This document shows positions 10,386 through 20,715 of a stretch of 35,461 nt of DNA, piece by piece. Origin of the DNA: Scleroderma bovista (Eukaryota > Basidiomycota > Agaricomycetes > Boletales > Sclerodermataceae). The position numbers and the translations under genes were made by a program. Every line of letters starts with the position of its first letter. Position 1 is the stretch's first letter. The stretch spans positions 1 through 35,461 of the forward strand of contig JAYMGJ010000763.1 in the NCBI GenBank assembly GCA_037178675.1, given 5' to 3'. The notes beneath the pieces were generated by a model. It saw only the letters and a list, made by a program, of their open reading frames with translations. It had not been told where the DNA came from and ran no database searches.

Positions 10386-11296
10386 CCTCCGGCTGGGCTT
10401 GCGTTGCCCGTGCTTGTGGTTGCCCACGACGAGGGTGGCGCGGCTTTGTGCACTCACGTGCAATATGGCCAAATAATTGGCAATTGTAGCATTGGGGCCC
10501 TTTACCCTTTTGCTGGTTTGTCTCAGCGGCACCTATATCCATAGGGACACCACTCCCAGATGCGGCTGAAGACGAATAGTTTTGGCCCTGGTAATATCGG
10601 GCAGAGCCTTGCCCTTGGAGGTTGATGAGGAAGAGTTCCTGGGCTCTTCCCATCGCACGAGCAGAGTTTGCAAGACGGGTATACGTGTCCTGATGCATTC
10701 CCTGAATATAGATCCCTCTGGAGCGCGCGTTCGAGCAGATCACGGGCGTAGTCGTCAACACAGCCACCCTGGTTCTTGAGCGCCTCGAACTGCGCTAAGA
10801 AGTCAACAATCCTCTGCCTCAGGCCCTGCCTAAGGCGAAGAAGTTGGGCATGTGCCCACTTGGCGTTGTTACCGGGGAGAAAGAACCTTTCTATCTCCTC
10901 TGAGAAGTCATCCCAAGCGGGCCAGGCTGGCGTGGGTGGGGGTTGTCCGGCCGGGATGGGCGGGGCGTTAGCGAGGGCCTGGGCTGCCGCCATGCAGCTG
11001 TCCAGATGAACTTGAGCCCACCGACCAGCTTTTGGGCCAGTGAGCCGGGAGAGGACTGCGGCGGTGACCTGGGCATCAGTTGCCCCCTCCATCGAGATCT
11101 GAAGCCAGATCTTGACCTTGGACCACCACTCATGGAACTTCTGAGGGGAGCCGTCATAACTCCCGGGATCCACGACCACCTTCTTGCACGGCGGCGGTGC
11201 AGGCTGAGGCTGTGCAGCTGCAAGGGCCGCGATATGTGCTTGGAGGTTAATTTGCCCCTGGATAAGCTGTCCGAGGAGCTGGTTGAGGTCTGCCAT
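10324..11296 (-). pseudogene. Second, unrelated Ty3/gypsy gag, frameshifted and fused to the next gag
   Basis: A good ATG at 11296 starts a frame with a Gln/Leu-rich N-terminus (QINLQAHIAALAAAQPQP), then a retrotransposon gag domain (VDPGSYDGSPQKFHEWWSKV, FLPGNNAKWAHAQLLRLRQG). Near 10700-10715 the frame shifts: the continuation (QDTYTRLANSARAMGRAQEL, then the CCHC knuckle CYNCQLFGHIAREC) is one frame over and ends at 10324. Both gag genes here have their own CCHC knuckle and differ in sequence, so they come from two gypsy families. Protein after the knuckle ends abruptly at the junction with the other gag at about 10325-10385. This gag belongs with the LTR at 12479 by position; whether the pol does is doubtful. 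Confidence 0.75.
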
Positions 11297-11700
11297 GATG
11301 ACCTAGTAGGGGTGGAGATGGGAATAGGGGGTAGGTCTTTGTTTAACCGGTCGGAGGCAGGAAGACCGGAATGTGCGGTGGCGAGTGAGCGGGAGGTCTG
11401 GCAGGGGCGGAACAGGAAGGGAACGGTGGAAGCCGAGGAGGACTTGGATTTCGAAGTCGCTGACAAGGCAACTGTAGGCGGCAACGGCGTTGGTAAACTG
11501 AAACTCTTCTTCGATCGCCGACTCCCTTTCTTGTACTTTGACAAGGGTGTCAGGGCGGGGACCATAGATGATCGCCAAGCGCTCCTGTTGCGCTTCGACG
11601 AGGTGACGAGGAAACTGGTAAGGTATGGTGACTAACGTAGGGGGTGATGTAGGAGTAAAGCTATTCGGGACTAGATCCCCACAGGTGTTCCACTAAACTA
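11297..11700 (-). other. Gypsy 5' leader with an upstream open frame
   Basis: Between the 5' LTR and the gag ATG the minus strand is open for about 110 codons (from about 11640). It reads YQFPRHLVEAQQERLA, then GPRPDTLVKVQERESAIEEE, and looks like real protein (alternating charged residues). It is in a different frame from the gag and ends before it. It could be the original N-terminal part of a longer gag or a separate short leader peptide. Element-internal position is clear; coding status is uncertain. The exact LTR end and primer-binding site were not identified. Confidence 0.4.
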
Positions 11701-12479
11701 AGCGTAAGACTTTGTTCGCCTGTCGCACTCACCGGGTCAGGGCAGTGGCACAGCTATGCAAAGAACAAACGGCTAGTGGCTGCAGATCACAAGGTCTACC
11801 TCTGCACGGACGCAGGAACTACTGAGTACGTATGTCTCAATCGCCTTGAGGCTGCGAACCTCTCTTGAACAGGCGCCGACCTTCAGACACCAGGCACGAC
11901 CCTGGGCTGGTGTACAGTACGTAAAGGAAGCGGTGCTAAAATCTCCCAATGCCGAAGCACTACGGGAATGGCACTAAAGGCTGGCCGTGAACGAAACGGA
12001 AGGTGTGAAGAAGAAGCTCCTTAACCCTGGAGTCCAGGTATAGTTTCCCTTTACTAGGCTGGGGAACAGTGCGTGGAAGAACAAGTAGATGGTTTAGATT
12101 CGAGCTCAGGTGAGACGACCCTAGGCAAACACCAAGGACCCGACCACACGCTAAGACTCTGAGAAGATAGGATGCGAGTATCTAGAGCAAAGACCCAAGA
12201 TGAGCTCGAATGGGGAGCCTCTGGGTGCTGGATTGCATGGTATATATACTACTATACACGAGGGCTATGCGAGGCTATCCATGAGGCTACGTGCAGGTAG
12301 AAGGCTATGTAATGACATCACTGTGGAGCTAAGGCTATGCGTAATGATGTCAAGGGTGGCAGCGCGTACAGCACGAGGTACAGGTCTAGACTAGGTAGAT
12401 AAGATAGAGGCTGTACACTAAGATAAGATAAACACTATCTAATCGCAGATTAGATAAGATAAAAAGTTGGACCGTAACA
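11700..12479 (-). mobile_element. 5' LTR of the gypsy element
   Basis: Read on the minus strand the LTR begins TGTTACGGTCC at 12479, a common beginning for fungal gypsy LTRs. It interrupts the last exon of the KDZ transposase gene exactly there. A TATATATA lies at 12241-12248, giving a predicted start near 12210. The U3 end (12398-12461) is packed with GATA motifs. The inner end of the LTR could not be fixed, so about 11700 is only a rough limit. The matching 3' LTR is absent because the element is truncated at 6523, and no target duplication can be tested. Confidence 0.6.
12398..12461. promoter_or_regulatory. Cluster of GATA motifs in the gypsy LTR
   Basis: GATAAG occurs at 12398, 12422 and 12453, each overlapped at its last G by another GATA (12403, 12427, 12458), plus one on the opposite strand at 12436-12439: seven GATA cores in 64 bp. 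An 8-bp inverted repeat (ATCTAATC / GATTAGAT) lies between them. Fungal GATA factors of the AreA/Nit2 class bind such clusters and respond to nitrogen status. Binding here is inference. Confidence 0.45.
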
Positions 12480-15400
12480 AGAAGAGATTCAGCCGCATCG
12501 AGATCAGCTGGTGATAGTGTGGAGACCTCCTCAGTCAGACCATCTACATTGCATACAACCGAAGGCAGCCATTGGAGCTCAAGAGGGGTAGGAGTACCTG
12601 CGAGGGTACTGGCAATGGACATGGCAGTGCATGCCTGACTTTGATAGCAGATGACGGATGCCAGTGGGGTGGGCCATTTTTCCAATAGCTTCATTAATGT
12701 CTCCCTATGTCGCTGAAGTATTAGAGAGTACATAGAATCTAAAAGAGCGTTAGTCGATGAAATTAATAAATCATTTTACATACTTTCAGGTCGTCGGATG
12801 GCGAGTTCAACGGCACACAGCTCGCGTCCATACCACCGGCACATGTTGTCAGCCTCGATGCCAAGGCGACGTTGTTCTTCAAGGCAACGATCAGACTTGA
12901 GGACCGCTCTAATACCCTCTCTCACGTCAATATCTTCAAGCCAACGTGGGATTTCACCAATCGAAGGTGTGACCCAGATATCTTGAAGAAGGTTCTGGTC
13001 ATTGTGAAGTTCCACGAGCTTTGTTGCGAGTGGTGAGGGGAGGGGGATGCCAGAAGATGGGTCATACAACTCAGCCAGACGTTCACAGTAGATATTAAAT
13101 TTGCGGATTGCAGACATAAGAGCTGGCTAACGCTTGGCGATCGCTTTGCGAGTCTGTTGATGGAGCTTCATACCTAGAAAAAAAGAATGTTAGGGCGAGT
13201 TGTACATTCAATGAACCTGACCTAAGGCTTTCTGCTTGCCCCCCACAGCACGATCCAGCTTATCCCATTCAAAAAAGCTACCAATCGCCCACTTCCGGAT
13301 GTTGATCTTCAAGTCGTGTGCCAATAGAAGAGTATGGACAAACTCCAGGTTAACACCATGGAGTTCCGGAAACCTGTCTTGGATGTTCAACGATGTATAT
13401 AGTACATCTACCTTAGTTAGAAGCCGATCGTGACTACGCTCCAAGCTCTGGAGAGCCTCCAAGGTGTCTTGCGTGGCATCCTTCTCGATTATCGTCCGGG
13501 CAGCTTGTAGTGCCTTGTCCGAGGCCTCTAAGTCGGACTGCAGTATAAGAACTGTGTCCAATTCTTTTTTCAGCCATGCTGGCGCATCTAATGATAACGT
13601 ATCAGCCATGGACTTCAGCTACATGAGAAGGCTTACGGGCTCGTACTGAAAGCTGCGTGCTGCATTGATCAGCCCACTGCTTCCGCAATTCTGAGATTTC
13701 AAATCCACAGGTGTCAATGATTCGTTGCACTTCGGCACCTTGTTCAGCAATCCCTTTCTTCAATCGACGTCGAATCCAGTTACCAAGATCGTTTCGCATC
13801 TCGATCCCTATCGCAGCAGCATGACGATCAACGAGCCAGATGCGCCGCTGACGCTGAACGGATGTTGTGAGATGCAACTGATTTGCCACAATGAAATGTA
13901 CTTACTGATGATGCTCGCTCAATGCCAATGAGCTTAATGAAGCGTGACCAGAGGCGCTCAGTTCCCTCTCCATCTGAGAGACCTAGACCAGGTATAATTC
14001 GAGGGTAATACATGAGCTGGCACGCCCATTCATGCCCGTAGGCATGCATGGCGGTTGTGGCAAAACGGGTGCGACGAACGATGTCATCGTGAAGAATGTT
14101 GAACTTACAGATGTCAGTACTGGTCGATAACATTGCGAGTTGGCGTACCTTTTCTAAAGAACGAGCCAGCACGCATCCAACATCATATAGTACAACTACA
14201 GTGGCCGAAGGCGGCAGGAACGCAAAGAGGTGTTCAATGAGTGCAACACTGTATTTTTGTTGCTCACCGGGAGTGTCAATGTTGGCAAAGAAGAGAGGGA
14301 TGTCATGGCGACAGATTAGCGCCATGATCCCGGTGTCGTCAAAGCAATCCATAGCAGCCTTCTGTTTATTGCCATCAGCTGCATCATATGATGCCTCACA
14401 TTGATCGATTGCTTCGTCGGGAACCATGGCATGCCGTTGTTTCGGTACCCGCTTACGCGCTCGTTGAATCCGATGCCCAACCTCATCCACTTGAGCCTTT
14501 GGAATGAAGTAGATAGGGTCATAAAATTGAGGGCAACTACCTGCAGAATGTCGATGGTGGTGGTGGAAGTTGCCATCGGTGGCAATGTGAATGTCTCCAC
14601 CACCATGCAATGGCCATCCGAACGTGTGGCCTGCAAAGCATGCTGGGCATCGTTGGACAAGGACAGATGCACACGATTCTGGCACTGCCGGGGCCTGTTG
14701 GTGAGAGGGTGGCGGGATGCTCGGGGATGCATCAACAACGCCGGGGATTGGGGTGGATGTTGTCAATGGCACTGAGGGAAAGAGTATGAGTATTGTCTGC
14801 ACAACAGAGGATATGCACGTGTCATGGCCGTTGTTGTCGACGATGACGGCGGTGGATGCTCGGTGGATTGCGTCCGTTCGAAATTCTTCGATACCATTTG
14901 GCGACAGCTTTCAATGATCTCTTCGACACGACGCTCGACTTGCACTTGCAAAACATCGTACCACTGCACCGCATGAGAGATACTGCGACGAAATGGTTCT
15001 TGGACAGCTCCACCCTGTGGAGCACATTAATAAGCGACAGGAATCAGTGAGACAGTGAGACACGTACCTCCCGGGTCGTCACCTGGAAGCCTCGGCACTC
15101 ATAATGAGTATGAAGCGCAGAGGCAAGTGCATTGATAGAATCGCACGAACGTTCAAACAATGCACGGTAGAATGCGAGCAGGTCGACAGAGATCGCTAGG
15201 CGTGGTTGAGATGGGGCAGTGGGAAAGAGTCCAGAGCGCAGGAGCAGCTGCGGGAGTGATGCGCATGCACAACTAAGGACTGTGACAGTAGCAAAACCTA
15301 GAAAGATATTAGTGTCCACACAACGATATCAGCAAGGAACGTACGGTCAAAGTAAAGGCAGAGAAGGGAAGTGGGCTTGGGCTCGCAACCTCCATGGCAG

Positions 15401-15846
15401 CCGAACAACGCTGCATCAGGACTTGTGAGCGGTTTTCCAAAGGTTTCGACCAAATACTGAAGGTACGACTCGATGACGGTGGGGATCACAGTGATCCAGT
15501 TGTCGTACAGCCGGCAAGTAGCCACACTTGGCGTCGAGTTGTGATGGATATCTTCGTCGATGGAGTTATCCTCATGTTGAATGGGATCGGTGTCGCCTGA
15601 TGCATCCTCGATAATTTCGTCTGAGAGAGCGTCGTTAGTAACAGAGGATGGGGGCACAGGCAGCTTGCGATTTAAAAGATCGTCCAGACGTTGAAGGAGG
15701 CGTTGCCGTTTGACACTTTGACCTGGAATGATAACATCAGTTTGAGTTTTTCTTTTGTGCCTCCGTCTCTTCGGACTTGAGAAATGTTAGCCCATGCCCG
15801 AACTTGTGCTGGGCAATGCACCACGAGTCCCAGGACGGGAGTTCAT
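12480..15846 (-). pseudogene. KDZ transposase gene, eight exons, 3' end cut by gypsy LTR
   Basis: KDZ (Kyakuja-Dileera-Zisupton) transposases move DNA elements in basidiomycetes. Exons: 15846-15345, 15297-15068, 15014-14819, 14771-13906, 13853-13637, 13587-13222, 13173-12784 and 12738-12480. All seven introns are 45-53 nt with GT...AG ends, and every phase agrees, giving about 1008 codons. Landmarks in order: basic SPKRRRHKRK (possible nuclear signal), the Cys cluster CHGGCEP...LLCLYFDR...SCAC, TDGNF, ICRHDIP, LYDVGC, MHAYGHEWACQL, GLGLSDGEGTERLWSR, QRRIWLVDRHAAAIG, INIRKWAIGSFFEW and MCRWYGRELCAVE. Two in-frame stops (TAA 15787-15789, TAG 13127-13129) and a non-consensus donor GTCAGG at 13221 show decay. 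The ATG at 15846 is the best start in frame. The 3' end is lost at the gypsy LTR (12479). Confidence 0.88.
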
Positions 15847-16113
15847 ACTTGGGAGAATACGGAGAAAAAGACGTACCACACAATATATTTGCATGATTAA
15901 AAGGTCCAACTTGACAAGAGTGGAGGCTCTCTGAGAGGATCCTGGACACGATATCGAGAGGGACAGGAAGAAAGAGAACGGGGAGATGATGGTAGGGCGA
16001 GCGTGAGGAGAGCGTGAGGCGAGGGCAAGGCGACCGTATGGGCCAAATATATTTGCCCCTAATATGGTATTGGTTCTTAAAGCCTATATTTAGTGCAGGT
16101 CGGAAGATGCCGG
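15847..16113 (-). promoter_or_regulatory. Upstream region of the KDZ gene
   Basis: This 267-bp stretch between the KDZ start and the partial LTR-X copy C should contain the KDZ promoter and possibly the element end. A GCGTGAGG-type repeat occurs near 16000-16025 and an AT-rich patch at 16047-16090. No convincing terminal inverted repeat was found. The left edge of copy C (16114) gives the outer limit. Confidence 0.3.
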
Positions 16114-16650
16114 TGTGCGCCTAAGTGAGGGAAGAGGTCAGAACAACCAACAACCAACACCAAATGACAGCAATATGCGAGTGGTGGTCTTCCTTTGCGT
16201 TTCTGGTATTTAATCTCCTCAGGGGGATGTGCTGCACGCCTTCAGGCAGGATGCAGGAGGGAAGGGAAGGGCTTCTGATGGGGATGGAATGCGACTGGGG
16301 ATGGTATTGACTCCTCTTCAGCCTACCACAGTGGTTAGGAAGAGTCCTGGGATTGAAGAGCGATGATAGATTGGCAACAGGGGTGTAACAGCAGTGATGG
16401 AGCAACAGGGAAGCAAGGGGACAGTTCCTGCTTCAAGAATGCGATGGACAGTGATGGGATGGAGTGGACAGAGATGCTAGACTGTGTTCAGCCTAGAGAA
16501 ATGATCAGATACAAGATATATCTGATAAACAGCAATATAGGAGCTTTAGGCCAGCACTGAGTGACCTACAAGTCCAAAGACAGAGATAGAGCTTATAGAC
16601 AGTGAGGGAGAGTGAATGTGGTCGCTTTATTGAGGGGGAAGCAGACACTT
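16114..16650 (-). mobile_element. LTR-X copy C: R-U5-like partial copy
   Basis: It matches 18898-19436 of copy B closely along its full length, with mainly C/T-type differences (for example GCGAGTGG versus GTGAGTGG). Its outer end (16114, TGTGCGCC on plus) is the true terminus of the repeat. Its inner end (16650) corresponds to 19436 in B, 30 bp downstream of the TATATAAA of B, that is, at the predicted transcription start. So C spans what would be R-U5 only. AATAAA (minus) lies just inside that end. It sits between the KDZ upstream region and the copia RT fragment. I first took B and C for the two LTRs of the copia and rejected that (see below). Confidence 0.65.
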
Positions 16651-18560
16651 GTACGCCATCTCCAGTGCCTCCACCGGCACCGAGAATGCCTTCACCAGCG
16701 AGAAACCCGCCATCCCCGGCACCACAGCGCCCTGGCCGAGCTGAACGCCGCCAGAATGTGCCACGACCTCCTGCAGTGAATATCCCTGCCCGCCCCCAAC
16801 GTGAACGTAGAGCGCCATTGCACCCCAGTAACGTATATGGTGAGCGGCGACATCCTGTCGAGCAACTCCGGGATATCGAAAGTGCCTCTCGATGGCGAGA
16901 AACAGTGGGTGAGGCCCCTAGGCCCCCACAACCGGACACACCAGACCATATCCCTGGTGGTTTCCCCAACACCTCTGCAACGCCCAGTGAGGAAGATGTG
17001 CAAAAGATGTGCAAGGAAGGGGGAGCAAACCTAGTCCAATACCTGATGGGCAAAGCCCTTGAAACCCGCGAGCCTCAATATGAGAGCGTCCGCAATTGGT
17101 CCTACAAGGACATCACTCACTTACCCCAAGCTGAGCAGAAACTCTGGCGACTTGCTTGCCAAGAAGAGCTCGACGTGCTGCGAAAGCGCAAGGTCTTTGA
17201 GCTAGTTGACCGTCCCCGAGACCGGAAGGTCATTAAGAATTGATGGGTCTTTGACGTGAAGTCAGATGGCTGCAAGAAAGCCTGCTTAGTAGCAAAAGGC
17301 TTCTCCCAGGTCGAGGGATTAGATTTCAACCAGGTCTTCTCACCAGTCGTGCGCTTTGAAACAGTGCGCCTCATGCTTGCACTTGCCACACTTGAAAATT
17401 GGTATATCACTGGACTCGACGTTTGGAGCACCTACTTGTATGGCAAGCTCGACGAAGAGATCTACATGGAACAACCCAAAGGGTTTGCAGTTCCCGGGCA
17501 AGAGCACAAAGTGCTCCGCCTCTGGTGTGCCCTCTATGGCCTCAAACAGGCCGGCCTAGCTTGGTGGCGCACACTCGATGAGTCTCTCAAAGAGCTCAGG
17601 TTTGAGCACCTTAAGTCTGAAGCAGGCATCTTCTTCTACAAGAAGAAAGGCACCAACATTGTCATTGGTATTATCTATGTTGACGACACTTTATTCTGTG
17701 GCCCTAACAAGGCTGTTGTTGATGCCATCAAAGCGCAGTTCATGCGCAAATGGGAGTGCAGAGACCTTGGAGAACCTAAGGAGTTCCTTCGAATGTGAAT
17801 CACTCGCAAAGATCACGCTATCCACCTGGATCAATGTGTGTACCTCCAAAAGGTCATCGAACGCTGCAGCATGCTCAATGCAAAGTCTGCAAGCACCCCA
17901 CTGCCAGCTGGCTACTATGCCGCCAAAAATACAGAGCCTGTTGATGCAGAACTCTTTCCAGACGGTTATTGGGTCCCTCCTGTACCTTATGTTAGGCACT
18001 AGGCCCGACATTGCCTTTGCAGTCATGCACCTCTCACGCCATGCCGCGAACCCATCCCAGGACCACCTATCCAAAGCGCTTTATATCTGTCGCTACTTGA
18101 TTGGTACACCTAATTACTCCCTAGTGTACAATGGTGGATCCAGTGCTGGCCTGATTGCATGCACGGACTCAGATTGGGGATCAGACCCTACCTCTCGCCT
18201 CTCGCAGACAGGTTTCTACCTGAAGCTTGCAGATGGCTTGATCAGCTGGACTTCTCATGCACAGAAGACTATTGCGTACTTGTCCACTGAGGCCGAATAC
18301 ATGGCTTTGAGCGATTGTGCTCGCCAAGTTACCTGGATTCAGAGTCTACTCGGTGAGCTTGGCTATAAGCTGAAAGCTATCCCGATTTGCAGTGATAATC
18401 AGGGGTCCATATTCATGGCATCCAACCCTGTAACGGAGCCTCGCTCCAAGCACATTGACATCCACTACCATGGAATCCGCGAGTCAGTCGCGAAAGGTAA
18501 CGTGGAACTATTCTTCATTGATGGTGCTGAGAATCCCGGAGGCAAAATACACAAAATACA
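16651..18560 (+). pseudogene. Ty1/copia reverse transcriptase-RNase H fragment
   Basis: The fragment starts inside the Pro-rich linker between integrase and RT (PSPVPPPAPRMPSPAR), continues with LHPSNVYG, then RT motifs ACLVAKGFSQVEG, FSPVVRFETVRLML, YLYGKLDEEIYMEQPKGF, ALYGLKQAGLAW and the catalytic YVDD at 17676-17687, then RNase H motifs GTRPDIAFAV, CTDSDWGSD, LSTEAEYMAL and SDNQGSI. Two in-frame TGA stops (17241-17243, 17796-17798) lie where the family has Arg, and a frameshift occurs near 17950. It ends at NPGGKIHK, a few codons before the normal RNase H end. Gag, protease and integrase are absent. The missing RNase H end and the matching integrase are found in reverse orientation at 22574-22645 and 23146-24275. 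The left side abuts LTR-X copy C, the right side Tnp2. Confidence 0.9.
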
Positions 18561-18897
18561 CTGGGTCAATGCCTTGGTTGAATGGGTACGGCTCCTTACA
18601 TACTTCGTTCCTTGGTCCCATCTCATTCGGGTCCACTACAGCGTAAGGCAAAGCCGATGTCTGTGCCCCCTTTGACCATGACGTCTACACCAGAAGTTAT
18701 GTGACATGTTCAGAGCGTTATCAAGGAGACCACTATCCCATCCTGGGTTAGATCTGTGCCCAGAAAATTTGGCAAGGCGAAGGTGGGCACCTTGAAGGCT
18801 GATGAATGGCGTACGCTGGCAACTATATACCTTCCCTTGGCTTTAGTGAGCCTTTGGGGTGAGGGCTCAGCCCACCAGTCACATGAGGTTAAGGTGC
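18560..18897 (+). pseudogene. Tnp2 transposase, third segment
   Basis: From HWVNALVEW the plus strand reads through RKAKPMSVPP, then TTIPSWVRSVPRKFG, VGTLKADEWRTLATIYLPLA and LVSLWGEG, the segment that precedes the C-terminal domain in fungal Tnp2 proteins. A frame change is needed near 18570-18590 and one in-frame TGA (18702-18704) interrupts an Arg-like position before HVQSVIKET. The last complete codon is GTG (18894-18896); the next codon is split by LTR-X copy B and resumes at 21234. The left junction with copia RNase H contains the duplicated string AAAATACAC. Confidence 0.8.
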
Positions 18898-19458
18898 TGT
18901 GCGCCTAAGTGAGGGAAGAGGTCAGAACAACCAACAACCAACACCAAATGACAGCAATATGTGAGTGGTGGTCTTCCTTTGCATTTCTGGTATTTAATCT
19001 CCTCAGAGGGATGTGCTGCACGCCTTCAGGCAGGATGCAGGAGGGAAGGGAAGGGCTTCTGATGGGGATGGAATGCGACTGGGGATTGTATTGACTCCTC
19101 TTCAGCCTACCACAGTGGTTAGGAAGAGTCCTGGGATTGAAGAGTGATGATAGATTGATGATAGGGGGGGTAACAGCAGTGATGGAGCAGAGGGGAAGCA
19201 AGGGGACAGTTCCTGCTTCAAAAATGCGATGGACAGTGATGGGATAGAGTGGACAGTGATGCTAGACTGCGCTTGAGCCTAGAGAAATGATCAGATACAA
19301 GATATATCTGATAAACAGCAATATAGGAGCTTTAGGCCAGCACTGGGTGACCTACAAGTCCAAAGACAGAGATAGAGCTTATAGACAGTGAGGGAGAGTG
19401 AATGTGGTCACTTTATTGAGGGGGAAGCAGACACTTCCTTGCAGCCTTTGGCTGCTGG

Positions 19459-19466
19459 TTTATATA
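19459..19466 (-). promoter_or_regulatory. TATA box of LTR-X copy B
   Basis: TATATAAA on the minus strand. The end of homology with the partial copy C lies 30 bp downstream (19436), matching the usual TATA-to-start distance. AATAAA follows at 19412-19417, as expected of an R region with a polyadenylation signal. Confidence 0.5.
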
Positions 19467-20217
19467 CAGGAGGGGCTGTGGCCCTGTAAGCACAAATGAC
19501 TAAGTGCTTGGTAAGAGATTGGTAAGAAATTGGTAAGCGATTGATAAGCAGTGTAATCAGGCTGAGTCATCAATGGGGAGAGCCTGAACAAGCTGCTGAG
19601 CCAAGGGAAAGAGCAAAAATATAGGTAAAAAGGGGTGTATAACCAAGAATATGGAAAAATCATTGCATGGGGCCCAAAAGAGAGGGGGAGAAAGCATGGG
19701 ATGAGTAGATCGAAGCTAAGTGAGCATATGCGATGACATAATGCATATGAATCATAGGGGCATGAGTCATGAATTGATAAGCAGCATGATAAGCATGATT
19801 GGTAAGTGATTGGTAAGGGGAGTAATGGGGATTAGTAATGCCAAGAGGGGATGAATAATGCGCAGCAGAGTGAGTCAGAGTGAGCCAGAGTGACTCTGTG
19901 TGACTCAGACAGAAGGGAAGCACAACCTGTGATTTATTGAACTTTAGATCTGGAGATGAGCTTCTGAAGCAGTGCCACTGATGGGAGTGGCTGGGGGATA
20001 ATAAAAGAATTGATCCGACCAGAAGAGCAGTGTCAGGGGGCCTGGAATGACAAGTAGAGTCACAGCTGGTCACAGAGTGTCACAAATCCCTTGGATTGAG
20101 CTTCTGTAGAGCAAAAACGCGAAATTTGGTGCTCCCGAAGTGCAGTCTTCCCTTGAGCAGTAAGGGGAAGGTTCTGTACTCTATTAAGGCTCCTAAGAAG
20201 GGTTCTAGAGCACTGTT

Positions 20218-20715
20218 TCATTTGTGTTTGTTGCGAGATAGCAGGGAAGAGAATCGCAAGTAGCGGATTCGACGTGTCCAGGGAAGTGAGATGAATGATA
20301 GAGGGAGATGGATGTGACAGGACTCTGGGATGAAAGGACCATATGCAGAGGACTCAGGAGACACAGAGACGACCAGGTATGAATTTTCAAGTCTAACGAT
20401 AGACTTGAGACGACCAAAGTATGTGCACGACGCAGGACTGACAAGGAGAACGCGCTGACTGAGAACGAGAGGGACTGAGGGAGCAGGCTGGGAAGATATG
20501 TACCAGACAGTACACAGGAGCTCAGGGAGAGGCTGTCCCAAGAGCAGGACATAGTTGAGGTCTGCTGCAATAGTGGAGAAACGTTCCAGAGAAAATGTGG
20601 ACTCCATAGTGAGTGATGAAGCGGGTGTCTGGATTGCGGGTGGAATATCTCTGTGGGAAATGAATGGATTTACGTTGGAACTTGACAGGGAGATAGACCA
20701 CAGTCTAGGCTCCAT
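20218..20715 (-). CDS. LTR-X internal ORF, 165 residues, unknown function
   Basis: The frame starts at ATG 20715 (MEPRLWSIS) and ends at TGA 20218-20220. The first 148 codons align without gaps with 4156-4599 of copy A, although the flanking repeat sequence has indels. By eye there are about 24 codons with silent differences only and about 36 with replacements; since silent sites are roughly a quarter of all sites, silent change per site is about twice the replacement change, which suggests constraint on the protein. The protein is hydrophobic in its middle (DLNYVLLLGQPLPE, SVPLVLSQRVLLVSP), with no clear signal peptide, transmembrane helix or known motif. The last 17 residues (RIRYLRFSSLLSRNKHK) are basic and lack a counterpart in A. 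It lies upstream of the predicted TATA. I do not recognise the family. Confidence 0.45.
   Translation of the reverse strand: MEPRLWSISLSSSNVNPFISHRDIPPAIQTPASSLTMESTFSLERFSTIAADLNYVLLLGQPLPELLCTVWYISSQPAPSVPLVLSQRVLLVSPASCTYFGRLKSIVRLENSYLVVSVSPESSAYGPFIPESCHIHLPLSFISLPWTRRIRYLRFSSLLSRNKHK

Noticed and set aside
10943..11635. 230-codon plus-strand frame opposite the gag gene
   Set aside because: Antisense shadow of a well-supported gag; no family motif.
12480..15846. A frameshift between the KDZ Cys-cluster exons and the catalytic part near 14780
   Set aside because: A 47-nt intron (14772-14818) with GT...AG ends restores the frame, so no frameshift is needed.
16114..19436. The two 537-bp direct repeats (16114-16650, 18898-19436) as LTRs of the copia RT fragment
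   Set aside because: The right copy is part of a larger 2332-bp insertion in Tnp2, the same sequence occurs at 5099-5632 without copia, the promoter signals point the other way, and a true copia LTR with polypurine tract is at 22240-22536.
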